Shown here piece by piece: positions 23,833 to 33,948 of a stretch of 64,000 nucleotides of DNA; the first letter of the stretch is position 1; each line of letters begins with the position of its first letter. The DNA comes from Geothrix fuzhouensis (GTDB lineage Bacteria > Acidobacteriota > Holophagae > Holophagales > Holophagaceae), in contig NZ_JANHMQ010000001.1 in assembly GCF_024609325.1 (NCBI RefSeq), positions 1,426,001 through 1,490,000 of the forward strand, read 5' to 3'. The notes beneath the pieces were generated by a model. That model had not been told where the DNA came from, ran no database searches, and saw nothing but the letters and a program-made list of their open reading frames with translations. The position numbers and the translations under genes were made by a program.

Positions 23833-23948
23833 TTTGCCACCGATTTCAGTGATTCCAGTGATTCTCTGCTACGAGGCAGCACGGGCGGGCCCATGCGGAA
23901 GACTCGCCGCGCGCAATCACCGTCATCACTGAAATCAGTGGCTGAAAA
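23833..23948 (-). repeat. palindromic repeat, short copy F
   Basis: It begins with GCCACCGATTTCAGTGATTC and ends with GCGCGCAATCACCGTCATCA plus GTGGCTGAAAAA, so it has the same termini as copies A-C in reverse order. The interior is cut down to a CTCTGCTACGAGGCAGC and GGGCGGGCCCATGCGG remnant, giving about 116 bases. Confidence 0.85.
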
Positions 23949-23994
23949 ATCTTTCAAGAGGAATCGACCTGGGGACCCCAGAAAGGAGAGCGCC

Positions 23995-24261
23995 ATGACC
24001 ACTGAGACCAAAGACCGCAACCGCACCGAGGAGATCCGGCTCGAGGGCGGCAAGGTGCTCGACAAGATCAAGGAGCTGATCCACCAAGGCAACATCCGGC
24101 GGATCATCCTGAAAAACGAAGAGGGAAAGACGTTCATCGAGATCCCCCTCACTTTGGGCCTGGTGGGTGCCGCCCTGCTGCCGGTCTTCGCCGCCGTGGG
24201 CGCCCTGGCCGCCGTGGTCACCCGCATGGTGATCGTGGTGGAGAAGACCGAAGAGCCCTGA
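23995..24261 (+). CDS. DUF4342 domain protein
   Basis: An 88-residue protein. The N-terminal part RTEEIRLEGGKVLDKIKELIHQGNIRRIILKNEEGKTFIEIPL matches DUF4342, and one hydrophobic segment of about 30 residues follows before a short acidic tail. It looks like a small membrane-anchored protein with a ribbon-like N-terminal domain. Function unknown. RBS GAAAGGAGAGCGCC precedes the ATG. It ends at a strong bidirectional terminator. Confidence 0.8.
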   Translation: MTTETKDRNRTEEIRLEGGKVLDKIKELIHQGNIRRIILKNEEGKTFIEIPLTLGLVGAALLPVFAAVGALAAVVTRMVIVVEKTEEP

Positions 24262-24270
24262 CGAAGCCCC

Positions 24271-24307
24271 GGCCTGAGCCGGCGGATGGGCTCCGCCGGC
24301 TCAGGCC
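24271..24307. terminator. strong bidirectional hairpin terminator
   Basis: A perfect 16-bp stem (24271-24286 with 24292-24307) and a 5-base loop sit between two convergent genes. The stop codon of the minus-strand phosphatase gene (24301-24303) lies inside the stem, an unusually tight arrangement. Confidence 0.75.
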
Positions 24308-25281
24308 GCCAGTCTGCGCACCGCCACCAGGGTGAGGTCGTCCCCATGGGGTGAGCCGTCCAGGAAGTGCTCCAGCTCCCCTCGGCAGGAGGCCAGAAGC
24401 TCGGGCAGCGGAAGCGCGGCCCCCCGGCGCAGGGAGGCCGCGGCCCGGCCGATGCCGAACTCGCGATCGCCCCGGGCGCCTTCCGTCCAGCCGTCCGTGT
24501 AGAGCAGCAGGGTCTGGCCTGGCGCGAGCGCCAGATCCCGTTCGGTGTAGACGGAATCGCAGAACAAGCCGAGCGGGAGACCCCCGCCTTCGATCGGCCG
24601 CACCCCGCGACCATCGGCGAGGAGGGGCCGGGGGTGGCCGGCGTTGGCGATCGAGAGCCGTCCGCCTCCATCCAGGCGCAACGCGGCGAGGGTCGCGTAG
24701 CTCACGGAGGAGGTGGCTTCCGCGAAGAGCTCGTTGGCCTGCTTGAACAGGTCGGGAAGCGATTTCCCCGTGGGCACCAGCGCCCGGAACAGGGCATGCA
24801 GGTGGGACTGCAGCAGCGCGGCGGCCACGCCCTTCCCGGACACGTCGCCGAGGACCAGATGCAGGGGAGCCCCGGGTGCGGCGGCGGGAATGACATCCAC
24901 ATGATCCCCGGACACCACCCCCCGGGGTTCCCAGTGGTAGGCCACTTCCCAGCCATCCTGGACCAGGTGGGTCGGCGGCAGCAGGGTGCGCTGGACCTTC
25001 CCCGCGGCTTGGAGATCCCGTTCCAGGGCCCGGCGCTCGGCCTCCGACAGGCATTCCAGACAGACCCGCACCAGGGGATCCTCGCGCAGGCGGTCCGAGG
25101 AGATGGGATCGTGGCACACCGCGCAGATGCCCCAGGTGCCGACTTCGATGGCACCGATGGCCCCATCCACCTGCCGCATCAGCTCCACCCAACGTTGTTC
25201 CTTCCTTGCGGAGGTCAGCGCGGCGAGGTGGTCACGCCGGGCGACGAGTCGTTCGAGGGTCCGGGCCTCCAACGGCGTCAT
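24301..25281 (-). CDS. DksA-type zinc finger fused to PP2C/SpoIIE phosphatase
   Basis: A 326-residue protein. Residues 45-85 form a DksA/TraR-like four-cysteine finger (ICAVCHDPI then VRVCLECLSEAERRALERDL). Residues 100-326 are a PP2C-type SpoIIE/RsbU phosphatase: EPRGVVSGDHVDV, LVLGDVSGKGVAAALLQSHLHALFR, LLYTDGWTEGARG and the final SPHGDDLTLVAVRRL. The usual GGDFYD is SGDHVD, but the acidic residues are kept. Such phosphatases act on anti-sigma antagonists. The DksA finger suggests a link to transcription. Start 25281 overlaps the stop of the upstream DinB gene by ATGA. Confidence 0.82.
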   Translation of the reverse strand: MTPLEARTLERLVARRDHLAALTSARKEQRWVELMRQVDGAIGAIEVGTWGICAVCHDPISSDRLREDPLVRVCLECLSEAERRALERDLQAAGKVQRTLLPPTHLVQDGWEVAYHWEPRGVVSGDHVDVIPAAAPGAPLHLVLGDVSGKGVAAALLQSHLHALFRALVPTGKSLPDLFKQANELFAEATSSVSYATLAALRLDGGGRLSIANAGHPRPLLADGRGVRPIEGGGLPLGLFCDSVYTERDLALAPGQTLLLYTDGWTEGARGDREFGIGRAAASLRRGAALPLPELLASCRGELEHFLDGSPHGDDLTLVAVRRLAA

Positions 25282-25778
25282 GGCGTCCTCCCCGCCGCGG
25301 CCTCGGCCTGTTTCCGCAACAATGCGATCTGGCCCGCATGATAGGCGTTGTGCTGGAGGATCCCCAGCAGCAGCCCCCGGATGGTGGTCTCCGAGCCCGA
25401 CCTCGCCTCGTCGAGGCGGGTTTCCTCCAGTTGGTGGACGGCGGACCACAGCCGCCCATGGGCCTCCTCCAGGGCCGTGCAGGTCGCCTGCCAGGTGGTT
25501 TCGGAATCCAGCTCGGCGGGGCCCCAGTCCGAGCCTGGCGCGCCCTGGAGCCGCTCAGCTCCGAGGATCTGTCGCTCCGTGTCCCCCAGCCAGTAGGTCA
25601 GATGGCCCACGAGCTCCGCGATGGAGTGCGTGGCCGGACTTGGGCGCCACTGGGCCAGGCGACCATCGACACCGGCCAGGAGTTCCATCAGGGCAGGACC
25701 GTGCCAGGCACCCCCCCTGAAGCCACGCTCCAGTTGGTCCGCCAGGCGGGTGGGGGCGAGGTCTTGAGACTGGGCCAT
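25278..25778 (-). CDS. DinB-family protein
   Basis: A 166-residue DinB_2-like protein. SIAELVGHLTYWLGDTERQ and LLLGILQHNAYHAGQIALLRK carry the histidines of the metal site, with HNAYHAGQ being the diagnostic C-terminal motif. The start at 25778 follows AAGGAGG. It is the first gene of a two-gene operon with the DksA-PP2C phosphatase, divergent from a CGNR regulator, and controlled from the operator region 25797-25863. Thiol-transferase activity is possible but unproven. Confidence 0.85.
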   Translation of the reverse strand: MAQSQDLAPTRLADQLERGFRGGAWHGPALMELLAGVDGRLAQWRPSPATHSIAELVGHLTYWLGDTERQILGAERLQGAPGSDWGPAELDSETTWQATCTALEEAHGRLWSAVHQLEETRLDEARSGSETTIRGLLLGILQHNAYHAGQIALLRKQAEAAAGRTP

Positions 25779-25796
25779 ATATAACCTCCTTGGCAA

Positions 25797-25863
25797 GGAA
25801 CGCAGGTTAATATGAAGTCCATTTCTAACCTGTCAATACCTATTTTTGGGTTATAATTGAGGC
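25797..25863. promoter_or_regulatory. divergent promoters with an AGGTTA/TAACCT inverted repeat
   Basis: The AT-rich spacer between the DinB-PP2C operon and the CGNR gene contains AGGTTA about 16 bases from its complement TAACCT, and then GGGTTATAAT. On the plus strand, CTGTCA (25830-25835) and TATAAT (25852-25857) form a promoter whose start would fall at the CGNR ATG, giving a leaderless message. On the minus strand, TTGACA overlaps the same bases and CATATT lies about 16 further on. The overlapping promoters and the palindrome suggest that the CGNR protein regulates both directions. Confidence 0.65.
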
Positions 25864-26508
25864 ATGACTGAAGCGCCTCCCCTCCCTGTCCAGGGCCCCT
25901 TTGAGTTATCCGGGGGCGACGTCAGCCTGGACTTTGCCAACACCTGGGGCGACCGGGGACGCCCGGACACCGACGACCTGAAGACCTATGCGCACCTCCT
26001 GGCCTTCGCTCAGCAGACTGGCCTCCTGGCTCCCGAAGTCGCGGAGGCTCTGGCCACCCGGGCGCAGGCGGAACCTCCGGCCGCCGAGGCCGCCCTCCAG
26101 GCCGCCCGTGGCCTCCGGGAGGCCCTGTACGGCCTGTTCTCGGCCCGGTGCCATGGGTTGGAGGTGCCTCCCGGCGACCTGACCCGCCTGAACCGGGCTC
26201 TCCAGGCGGCCCTGCCTCACCTCTGCATCGCCTGCGACGCAGCCCCCGCCTGGCGTTGGCGGGAGATGGAACGACACCTCACCGCACCCCTCTGGCCCAT
26301 CGCCCGGGCCGCGGCGGACCTCCTGACCCGAGAGCCTCCAACCCCGGTCCGGGAGTGCGGTGGCTCCCAGTGCACCTGGCTGTTCCTGGACCTCAGCCGC
26401 GGGCACTCCCGGCGCTGGTGTTCGATGACCAGCTGCGGCAACCGGGAGAAAGCCCGCCGCCACTACCAACGCGTCCGAAAGCAGGACCCGGTGGATCCCC
26501 CCGATTGA
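25864..26508 (+). CDS. CGNR zinc-finger (ABATE) transcriptional regulator
   Basis: A 214-residue CGNR protein. The N-terminal ABATE domain starts with GGDVSLDFANTWGDRG, and the C-terminal zinc finger has CGGSQCTWLFLDLSRGHSRRWCSMTSCGNREKARRHYQR-like blocks, including the CGNR signature with four cysteines. These proteins are thought to bind DNA through the finger and a small ligand through the ABATE domain. It lies divergent from a DinB-PP2C operon. Its start coincides with the predicted transcript start. Confidence 0.9.
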   Translation: MTEAPPLPVQGPFELSGGDVSLDFANTWGDRGRPDTDDLKTYAHLLAFAQQTGLLAPEVAEALATRAQAEPPAAEAALQAARGLREALYGLFSARCHGLEVPPGDLTRLNRALQAALPHLCIACDAAPAWRWREMERHLTAPLWPIARAAADLLTREPPTPVRECGGSQCTWLFLDLSRGHSRRWCSMTSCGNREKARRHYQRVRKQDPVDPPD

Positions 26509-26587
26509 TGATCTCTGGATCTCCTTGATTTTCAGGGATGGTGGTGGAAGGATGGGCCGCCTTTCCCTTTTAAATAAGGAGACAACC

Positions 26588-27208
26588 ATGAAAAAGGCAG
26601 CCGCACTTGCCCTGCTCCTCGGCGCCCCCCTGGCGGCTCAGACCTTCGAGGTGGGACTCTTCATCGGGCAGCAGCAGTACCCCTCGATCCACTCGGACGT
26701 GGCGCCGGGTACCACGCTGACGATGGAAACCGACGATAAGACGGTCGTGGCCGCGCGCTTTGGCTACACGCTGGTGGACCTGGGCCCCGCCTTCTTCCAA
26801 CTCAACGCCGGCTACCAGCCGGAAGCCAAGGCCACGGTGAAGGGGTCCCTGCCTGGCACGCCTTCGGTGGAGGTCGGCGAATTCAAGGAGAACCACTGGT
26901 CAGCGGGGGCCATGTTCAACTTCAAGGCCTTCGTGGCTGTTGGGGCTGGGTTGGAATTCCGCTCCGAGAAACTGTCCGGTGAGTTCAGCGGCAGTTCCGA
27001 CAGCACCACCTACAACCGCGTGTGGGCCCGGGTGAACGTCGGCTTCGCCATCCCCTCGCCCGTGGTGAAGCCCTTTCTGGGCCTGGAGGCGGCCTTCCCC
27101 CTCACCACCAAGAGCAGCGGGGTGGACGTCTCCGCCAGCAACGCGGATGTACTCAAGGCCATGGCGCCCAAGAGCCAGTTCGGCCTCTATGCGGGCATCC
27201 GGTTCTGA
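26588..27208 (+). CDS. outer-membrane beta-barrel protein
   Basis: A 206-residue exported protein with signal peptide MKKAAALALLLGAPLAAQ. Alternating hydrophobic strands (FEVGLFIGQQ, VVAARFGYTLVD, FFQLNAGYQ, WSAGAMFNFKAFVAVGAGLEFR, RVWARVNVGFAI, FGLYAGIRF) and a C-terminal phenylalanine fit an 8-strand OmpA/OmpX-like barrel. The start at 26588 follows AAGGAGACAACC. No operon partner is obvious. Role unknown; small barrels of this sort often mediate adhesion or resistance. Confidence 0.75.
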   Translation: MKKAAALALLLGAPLAAQTFEVGLFIGQQQYPSIHSDVAPGTTLTMETDDKTVVAARFGYTLVDLGPAFFQLNAGYQPEAKATVKGSLPGTPSVEVGEFKENHWSAGAMFNFKAFVAVGAGLEFRSEKLSGEFSGSSDSTTYNRVWARVNVGFAIPSPVVKPFLGLEAAFPLTTKSSGVDVSASNADVLKAMAPKSQFGLYAGIRF

Positions 27209-27301
27209 CGCCACCAGTCCAGCGCCCAGCGACGGCGCCCACCGCGAGGCGCTTCGCCGGGCGTTGCCAGCTATGCTGATGGACCCGGAGGTCCACCCGC
27301 C

Positions 27302-27706
27302 ATGCACATCCTCGGCCTCGACCACCTGGTACTTCGCGTCACTGACCTGGAGGCCATGACCGACTTCTACACGCGGGTGGTGGGCCTGGGCCTGGACCGG
27401 CGGGTGCCCGACCTGGGGCTGGTCCACCTTCGGGCGGGGCGCTCGATGCTCGACCTGGTCTCTGTGGCCGGGAAGCTGGGCGCGTCTGGCGGCGCGGCCC
27501 CGGGCGCGGAGGGCCGCAACCAGGACCACTTCTGCCTGCGCATCGACCCCTTCGACGAGGCCGCCTTGCGGGCCCGCTTCGCCGCCCATGGCATCGAGCT
27601 GAGCGAGGTTCAGGACAACTATGGGGCCGAGGGCACCGGCCCATCCGTCTACCTCCGGGATCCCGAGGGCAACGTGATCGAGCTGAAGGGGCCCTCGGCC
27701 GGCTGA
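27302..27706 (+). CDS. VOC-superfamily (glyoxalase) protein
   Basis: A 134-residue VOC protein. ILGLDHLVLRVTDLEAMTDFYTRVVGLGL contains the N-terminal metal histidine and VYLRDPEGNVIELKGP the C-terminal glutamate ligand. The pattern is close to glyoxalase I and fosfomycin-resistance proteins but not specific. The gene converges on the acyl-CoA ligase gene, with 7 bases between the stops. Confidence 0.85.
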   Translation: MHILGLDHLVLRVTDLEAMTDFYTRVVGLGLDRRVPDLGLVHLRAGRSMLDLVSVAGKLGASGGAAPGAEGRNQDHFCLRIDPFDEAALRARFAAHGIELSEVQDNYGAEGTGPSVYLRDPEGNVIELKGPSAG

Positions 27707-27713
27707 GCGAGCC

Positions 27714-29513
27714 TCAGGCGCCCTTGTAGAGCGATTCGATCAAGGTCGCGTACATCTCGTTCACCACCCGACGCTTCACCTTGAGGCTGGGGGTCAGCTG
27801 GCCGGTCTCCAGGCTCAATTCGTGATCGAGGATGGCAACCTTCTTCACGCGCTCGAAGTTGGAAAGCTGCTGATTGATCTGTTCCACCCTCTCCATCATC
27901 AGCTGGTGCACCTCGGGGCGGGCCACCAGGTCGCGGTTGTTGGAGAAGGGGACCTTCTTCTGATGAGCCCAGCGGTGCAGGCTGTCGAAGTTGGGGATGA
28001 CCAGCGCCGAGATGAAGTTGCGCCGGTCGCCCAACAGGACCGCCTGGGTGATGAACTTGTCCGTCTTGAGCAGCTCCTCGATGGGCTGGGGGGCGATCTT
28101 CTTGCCGCCGCTGGTGACGATGATCTCCTTCTTGCGATCCGTGATCTTGAGGAGGCCCCGGGCGCTGAGCTCGCCGATGTCGCCGGTGCGGAAGTAGCCT
28201 TCGGCATCGAACGACTCCGCCGTGCCCTCGGGATTCTTCCAGTAGCCCTTCATCACGTTGGGGCCCTGGACCAGGATCTCGCCATCCTCCGCGATCTTCA
28301 CGTAGGGCTTGCCTTCCCAGGTGTCGTAGATGGGGCGTCCCACCTTGCCGGGAACCACCTCCCCGAACCGGTTGAAGGAGATCACGGGGCTGGTCTCCGT
28401 GAGGCCGTAGCCCTCGGTGATGGGCAGGCCGATGGCCCAGAAGAAGGCCATGACCTTGGGTGCCAGGGGCGCGCCGCCGCTGATGGCGAAGCGGATGTTC
28501 CCGCCGGTCTTGGCCAGGATCTTCTGGAAGACAAGGTGGCGGCTCCACCAGAGCTGGAACTGGATCCAGAGGGGGATCTTCTGCTTCTCGTACAGGTAGG
28601 GCACGGACATGTCCCCGGCCCACATGGCCCAGTGGAAGATGAACCGCTTCACGATGCTGCTGGAGGCCACGCCCTCGCGGACCCGGGCGTAGATCTTCTC
28701 GTAGATGCGGGGCACGCTGATGATGATGGTGGGCTTGGTGGCCTGGAGGTCATCACCCACGGTGGCGATGCTTTCCGCGTAGTAGATACTCGCGCCGATA
28801 CGCATGGTCGAGTAGTGGCCCGCCATCCGCTCAAGGATGTGGGAAAGGGGCAGAAAGGACAGGCAGCGGTCGCCCTTCTTGAGCTGCAGCAGCTGGAGGG
28901 TGCGCTCCACGTTGGACACGAGGTTCCCGTGGGTGAGCATGGCGCCCTTGGGATCGCCGGTGGTGCCCGACGTGTAGATGAGCGTCAGCAGCTCCTCCGG
29001 CTTCCGCTGGCGGGCCCAGGCCCGCACTTCGGGCCGCCGGGCCTCCAGAGCCTCGCCTTCGGCCATGAGGGTGGAAAATGGGATCACGGAGGGATCGGCG
29101 GGGATGCCGTCCATCTGCACCACCCAGGTCAAAGCGGAGTCCGGCCCCTTGGCGGTGAGGGCCTTCCGAGCCTGATCGGCGGTGGAACAGAAGACGATGC
29201 GGGCCTCAGAGTGCCGGAGGATGAAGGCGCTCTGGGGGGCATTCAAGGTGGGATAGAGCGGCACGGACGGTAGCCCGGAGATGGCGCACGCGTAATCCAC
29301 GATGGCCCACTCGGGCCGGTTCTCGCAGATGAGGGCCACAGGCTCACCCGCCTTCAGGCCGCGGGCCTCCAGGGCGAGGGCCAGGCGTTCCACCCGGGCC
29401 TGCAGCTCCTGGTGGGAAATGGGCACATAAGTGCCCCCCTTGCGGTAGGCCAAGGCATCCGGGGACTGGAAGGCGCAGGCCTGATAGAACAAGTCGGCAA
29501 TGGTTTGGACCAT
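27714..29513 (-). CDS. long-chain acyl-CoA ligase (AMP-forming)
   Basis: A 599-residue AMP-forming synthetase that activates fatty acids to acyl-CoA through an acyl-adenylate. Motifs are LIYTSGTTGDPKGAMLTHGN (P-loop), YGLTETSP (adenine pocket), GYFRTGDIGE and RKKEIIVTSGGKKIAPQPIE (the C-terminal hinge). It is close to FadD15-type synthetases of actinobacteria and deltaproteobacteria. The start at 29513 is the ATG of MVQTIADLFYQAC. The DUF4388 gene lies 41 bases upstream on the same strand and may be co-transcribed. Confidence 0.92.
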   Translation of the reverse strand: MVQTIADLFYQACAFQSPDALAYRKGGTYVPISHQELQARVERLALALEARGLKAGEPVALICENRPEWAIVDYACAISGLPSVPLYPTLNAPQSAFILRHSEARIVFCSTADQARKALTAKGPDSALTWVVQMDGIPADPSVIPFSTLMAEGEALEARRPEVRAWARQRKPEELLTLIYTSGTTGDPKGAMLTHGNLVSNVERTLQLLQLKKGDRCLSFLPLSHILERMAGHYSTMRIGASIYYAESIATVGDDLQATKPTIIISVPRIYEKIYARVREGVASSSIVKRFIFHWAMWAGDMSVPYLYEKQKIPLWIQFQLWWSRHLVFQKILAKTGGNIRFAISGGAPLAPKVMAFFWAIGLPITEGYGLTETSPVISFNRFGEVVPGKVGRPIYDTWEGKPYVKIAEDGEILVQGPNVMKGYWKNPEGTAESFDAEGYFRTGDIGELSARGLLKITDRKKEIIVTSGGKKIAPQPIEELLKTDKFITQAVLLGDRRNFISALVIPNFDSLHRWAHQKKVPFSNNRDLVARPEVHQLMMERVEQINQQLSNFERVKKVAILDHELSLETGQLTPSLKVKRRVVNEMYATLIESLYKGA

Positions 29514-29554
29514 GTCTGGCTCCGAGGAAAGGGGGCTTGTTCCGGGATTTGGGT

Positions 29555-30376
29555 TCAGGGGGCGGGCCGTACCACCACGGATTCGGAGGAGCTGATGCCC
29601 CAACTCTGGAGAAAGGCTTCGGGCGCGGACAGCACACCATCGGCCAGGCCTGGAACGAAGCGCACCGCCTCGTGGGCCACCCCGCCACGCCACTGGATCC
29701 GCACCTGGGTGATGAAGCCATGGCTGTAAGGCTGGAGGCCCCGCCAACGGGACTCGTGGATGACGCCCAGCTCCACGTGATCCCCTTTCTTGAAGAGGCC
29801 GGTCTTCAGCGTCTCCAGCGCCAGGGGAACCGCGGGTTCGAACACCTGGAGGCGCTCCGCTTCCAACAGCGCGAAGGCCGCCTCGAGCACGGCCGTTTCG
29901 TTCAGCTGGGTAGAAATCATGATCTGGTGGAAATCCTGGTAGCCATCGAAGTGCGGGATGGCTTTCCGGGCTTCGGGGGAAAGCTTCAGGCCGGCCGTAA
30001 GGGCCGGCTCGGGCAGGTAGGTCCAGGGCACCGCATCCAGGGATGGGAAATAGGCCCCCAGGCGCCGGCGCGTATCCAGGGTGCGGGCCGATTCCATGAG
30101 CAGGTCGGGCACGCTCCGCCGGATGCTCCCCACAGGCTTGACGGGGCCCGCCTGGAATTCGAACTCCCCTCGTTCCCAGGTCAGGAGTTCGAAGGCGGCG
30201 GATTCACCGATGGCCCGCCCACTTTCGGCATGGACCACGGCGCCGCCGCTCACGTAGATGACCCCTTTGAACCGGCCGTTCTGCAGGAGCAGCTGGCCGG
30301 TCTTCCTGTTCAGGTGGAGCAGCTGCACCACGTCCGTGATGCTGATGCTTTCAAGAAAACCCCGCAGGTTGCTCAT
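29555..30376 (-). CDS. DUF4388 domain protein
   Basis: A 273-residue protein with an N-terminal DUF4388 (PATAN-like) domain: LRGFLESISITDVVQLLHLNRKTGQLLLQNGRFKGVIYVSGGAVVHAESG. The rest has no recognisable catalytic motifs. DUF4388 proteins in deltaproteobacteria and Acidobacteria are common in gliding and signalling clusters, often as PatA-like adaptors. It precedes the acyl-CoA ligase on the same strand. The gene-free stretch 30377-30708 upstream shows no clear element. Confidence 0.8.
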   Translation of the reverse strand: MSNLRGFLESISITDVVQLLHLNRKTGQLLLQNGRFKGVIYVSGGAVVHAESGRAIGESAAFELLTWERGEFEFQAGPVKPVGSIRRSVPDLLMESARTLDTRRRLGAYFPSLDAVPWTYLPEPALTAGLKLSPEARKAIPHFDGYQDFHQIMISTQLNETAVLEAAFALLEAERLQVFEPAVPLALETLKTGLFKKGDHVELGVIHESRWRGLQPYSHGFITQVRIQWRGGVAHEAVRFVPGLADGVLSAPEAFLQSWGISSSESVVVRPAP

Positions 30377-30543
30377 GGGCGCTCCTGGACCCCGCCGGTG
30401 CAGGCCAAAGCCGCTCCCGTGGCAGAGACGTGGCGAGGGGCGAAACAGGATGAGTACGGCATGGCCAGGGTCTTACCAATCAGAGAAGCGGACGAGGATG
30501 ATCGGCGGGGTTGAGTGGTCCATCATTGGACGGCCCACGCTGA

Positions 30544-32724
<2,181 letters not shown>

Positions 32725-32766
32725 AGACATGGTCCACAGATTAATTGCTTTCAGGATTTCTCCGTG

Positions 32767-33948
32767 ATGCAGACCATCTCCAACTCCGCGGCCCGGCGCC
32801 TCTTCCTGGGGGCCCAAGGCCTGCTGGACGACCCCACCCGGCGGGCCACGGTGGCGTCGCTCCAAGCCCTCATCGAGCGCCTGGGGTTCGTGCAGATGGA
32901 CACCATCAACGTGTTGGCCCGGGCCCACGACCTCACCCTGCTCAGTCGCCTGGACGGCTACCAGCCAGAGCAGCTGAGGAAGCTGCTGGAGGACCAGCGC
33001 AACCTCTTCGAAGGGTTCACCCACGACGCCTCCGCCATTCCCACGACCTTCTTCCCCCAGTGGAAGCCCCGCTTCGCCCGCGATCGCGCACGCATCCAGG
33101 CCCACGCCTGGTGGCAGCACCACTTCCGCGGCACGGACGGCGCGCAGGTGGTGAAGGACGTGAAGGCTCGCATTGAGCGCGAGGGCCCGCTGAAGTCCTC
33201 GGAGTTCGAACACCCCGAAAAGCGCGGCCCCTGGTGGGGCTGGAAGCCGCAGAAGGCCGCCCTGGATTTCCTCTGGCGCAGCGGCGAGCTGATGATCCCC
33301 CGGCGCGAGGGCTTTCAGAAACTCTACGACCTCACCGAGCGCGTACTACCCGATCACCAGGCCCGGCCTTGCCCCGATCGGGCTGAACACCTGGAGTGGG
33401 CCTGTGCCACCGCCGCCGAGCGGCTCTGGGTCTTCACACCCAAGGAGTTGGCGGATTTCTGGGCCGCCCTCGAAGGCCCCGAGGCCAAGTCCTGGTGTGA
33501 AGCCGCGGCCAAAGCCGGTCGCCTCGTCCCGGTGCAGGTGGAGGGCGCCGATGGCGAGACCCGCGCCGCCTTCGCCTTGGCGGACTGGGAGGCGCGGCTG
33601 GCCAAGCTGCCTGAATCACCGGAGCGGACCCGCCTGGTCTGTCCCTTCGATCCCATCCTCCGCGACCGCGCCCGGGCCCTGCGCCGCTTCGGCTTCGACT
33701 ACCGCTTCGAGGCCTTCGTGCCCGAGCCCAAACGCCAGTACGGCTACTTCGTCATGCCCATCCTCGAAGGCGAGCGGCTGGTGGGCCGGCTTGACCCCAA
33801 GCTGCATCGCGATCGCAGCCTCCTGGAGATCAAGGGGCTCTGGTGGGAGCCCAGCGTCAAGGCTACCAAGGCCCGGAAACGTAGCTTGGACGAGGCCCTG
33901 GAACGGCTGGCCTCGTTCGTGGGGGCCCAGGAGATCCAGCTGCCATGA
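32767..33948 (+). CDS. YcaQ/AlkZ-like winged-helix DNA glycosylase
   Basis: A 393-residue protein of the HTH_42 (PF06224) family. In AlkZ/YcaQ, these proteins unhook interstrand crosslinks and alkylated bases from DNA. The family's catalytic QxD-type motif is visible in FVQMDTINVLARAHDLTLLSR, and the C-terminal KLHRDRSLLEIKGLWWEP block is conserved. ATG at 32767 is used; a GTG one codon earlier is possible. It overlaps the next gene by ATGA, so the methyltransferase gene is coupled to it. Confidence 0.8.
   Translation: MQTISNSAARRLFLGAQGLLDDPTRRATVASLQALIERLGFVQMDTINVLARAHDLTLLSRLDGYQPEQLRKLLEDQRNLFEGFTHDASAIPTTFFPQWKPRFARDRARIQAHAWWQHHFRGTDGAQVVKDVKARIEREGPLKSSEFEHPEKRGPWWGWKPQKAALDFLWRSGELMIPRREGFQKLYDLTERVLPDHQARPCPDRAEHLEWACATAAERLWVFTPKELADFWAALEGPEAKSWCEAAAKAGRLVPVQVEGADGETRAAFALADWEARLAKLPESPERTRLVCPFDPILRDRARALRRFGFDYRFEAFVPEPKRQYGYFVMPILEGERLVGRLDPKLHRDRSLLEIKGLWWEPSVKATKARKRSLDEALERLASFVGAQEIQLP

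Noticed and set aside
27822..29273. 483-codon plus-strand frame opposite the acyl-CoA ligase
   Set aside because: Shadow frame; all AMP-binding motifs are on the minus strand.
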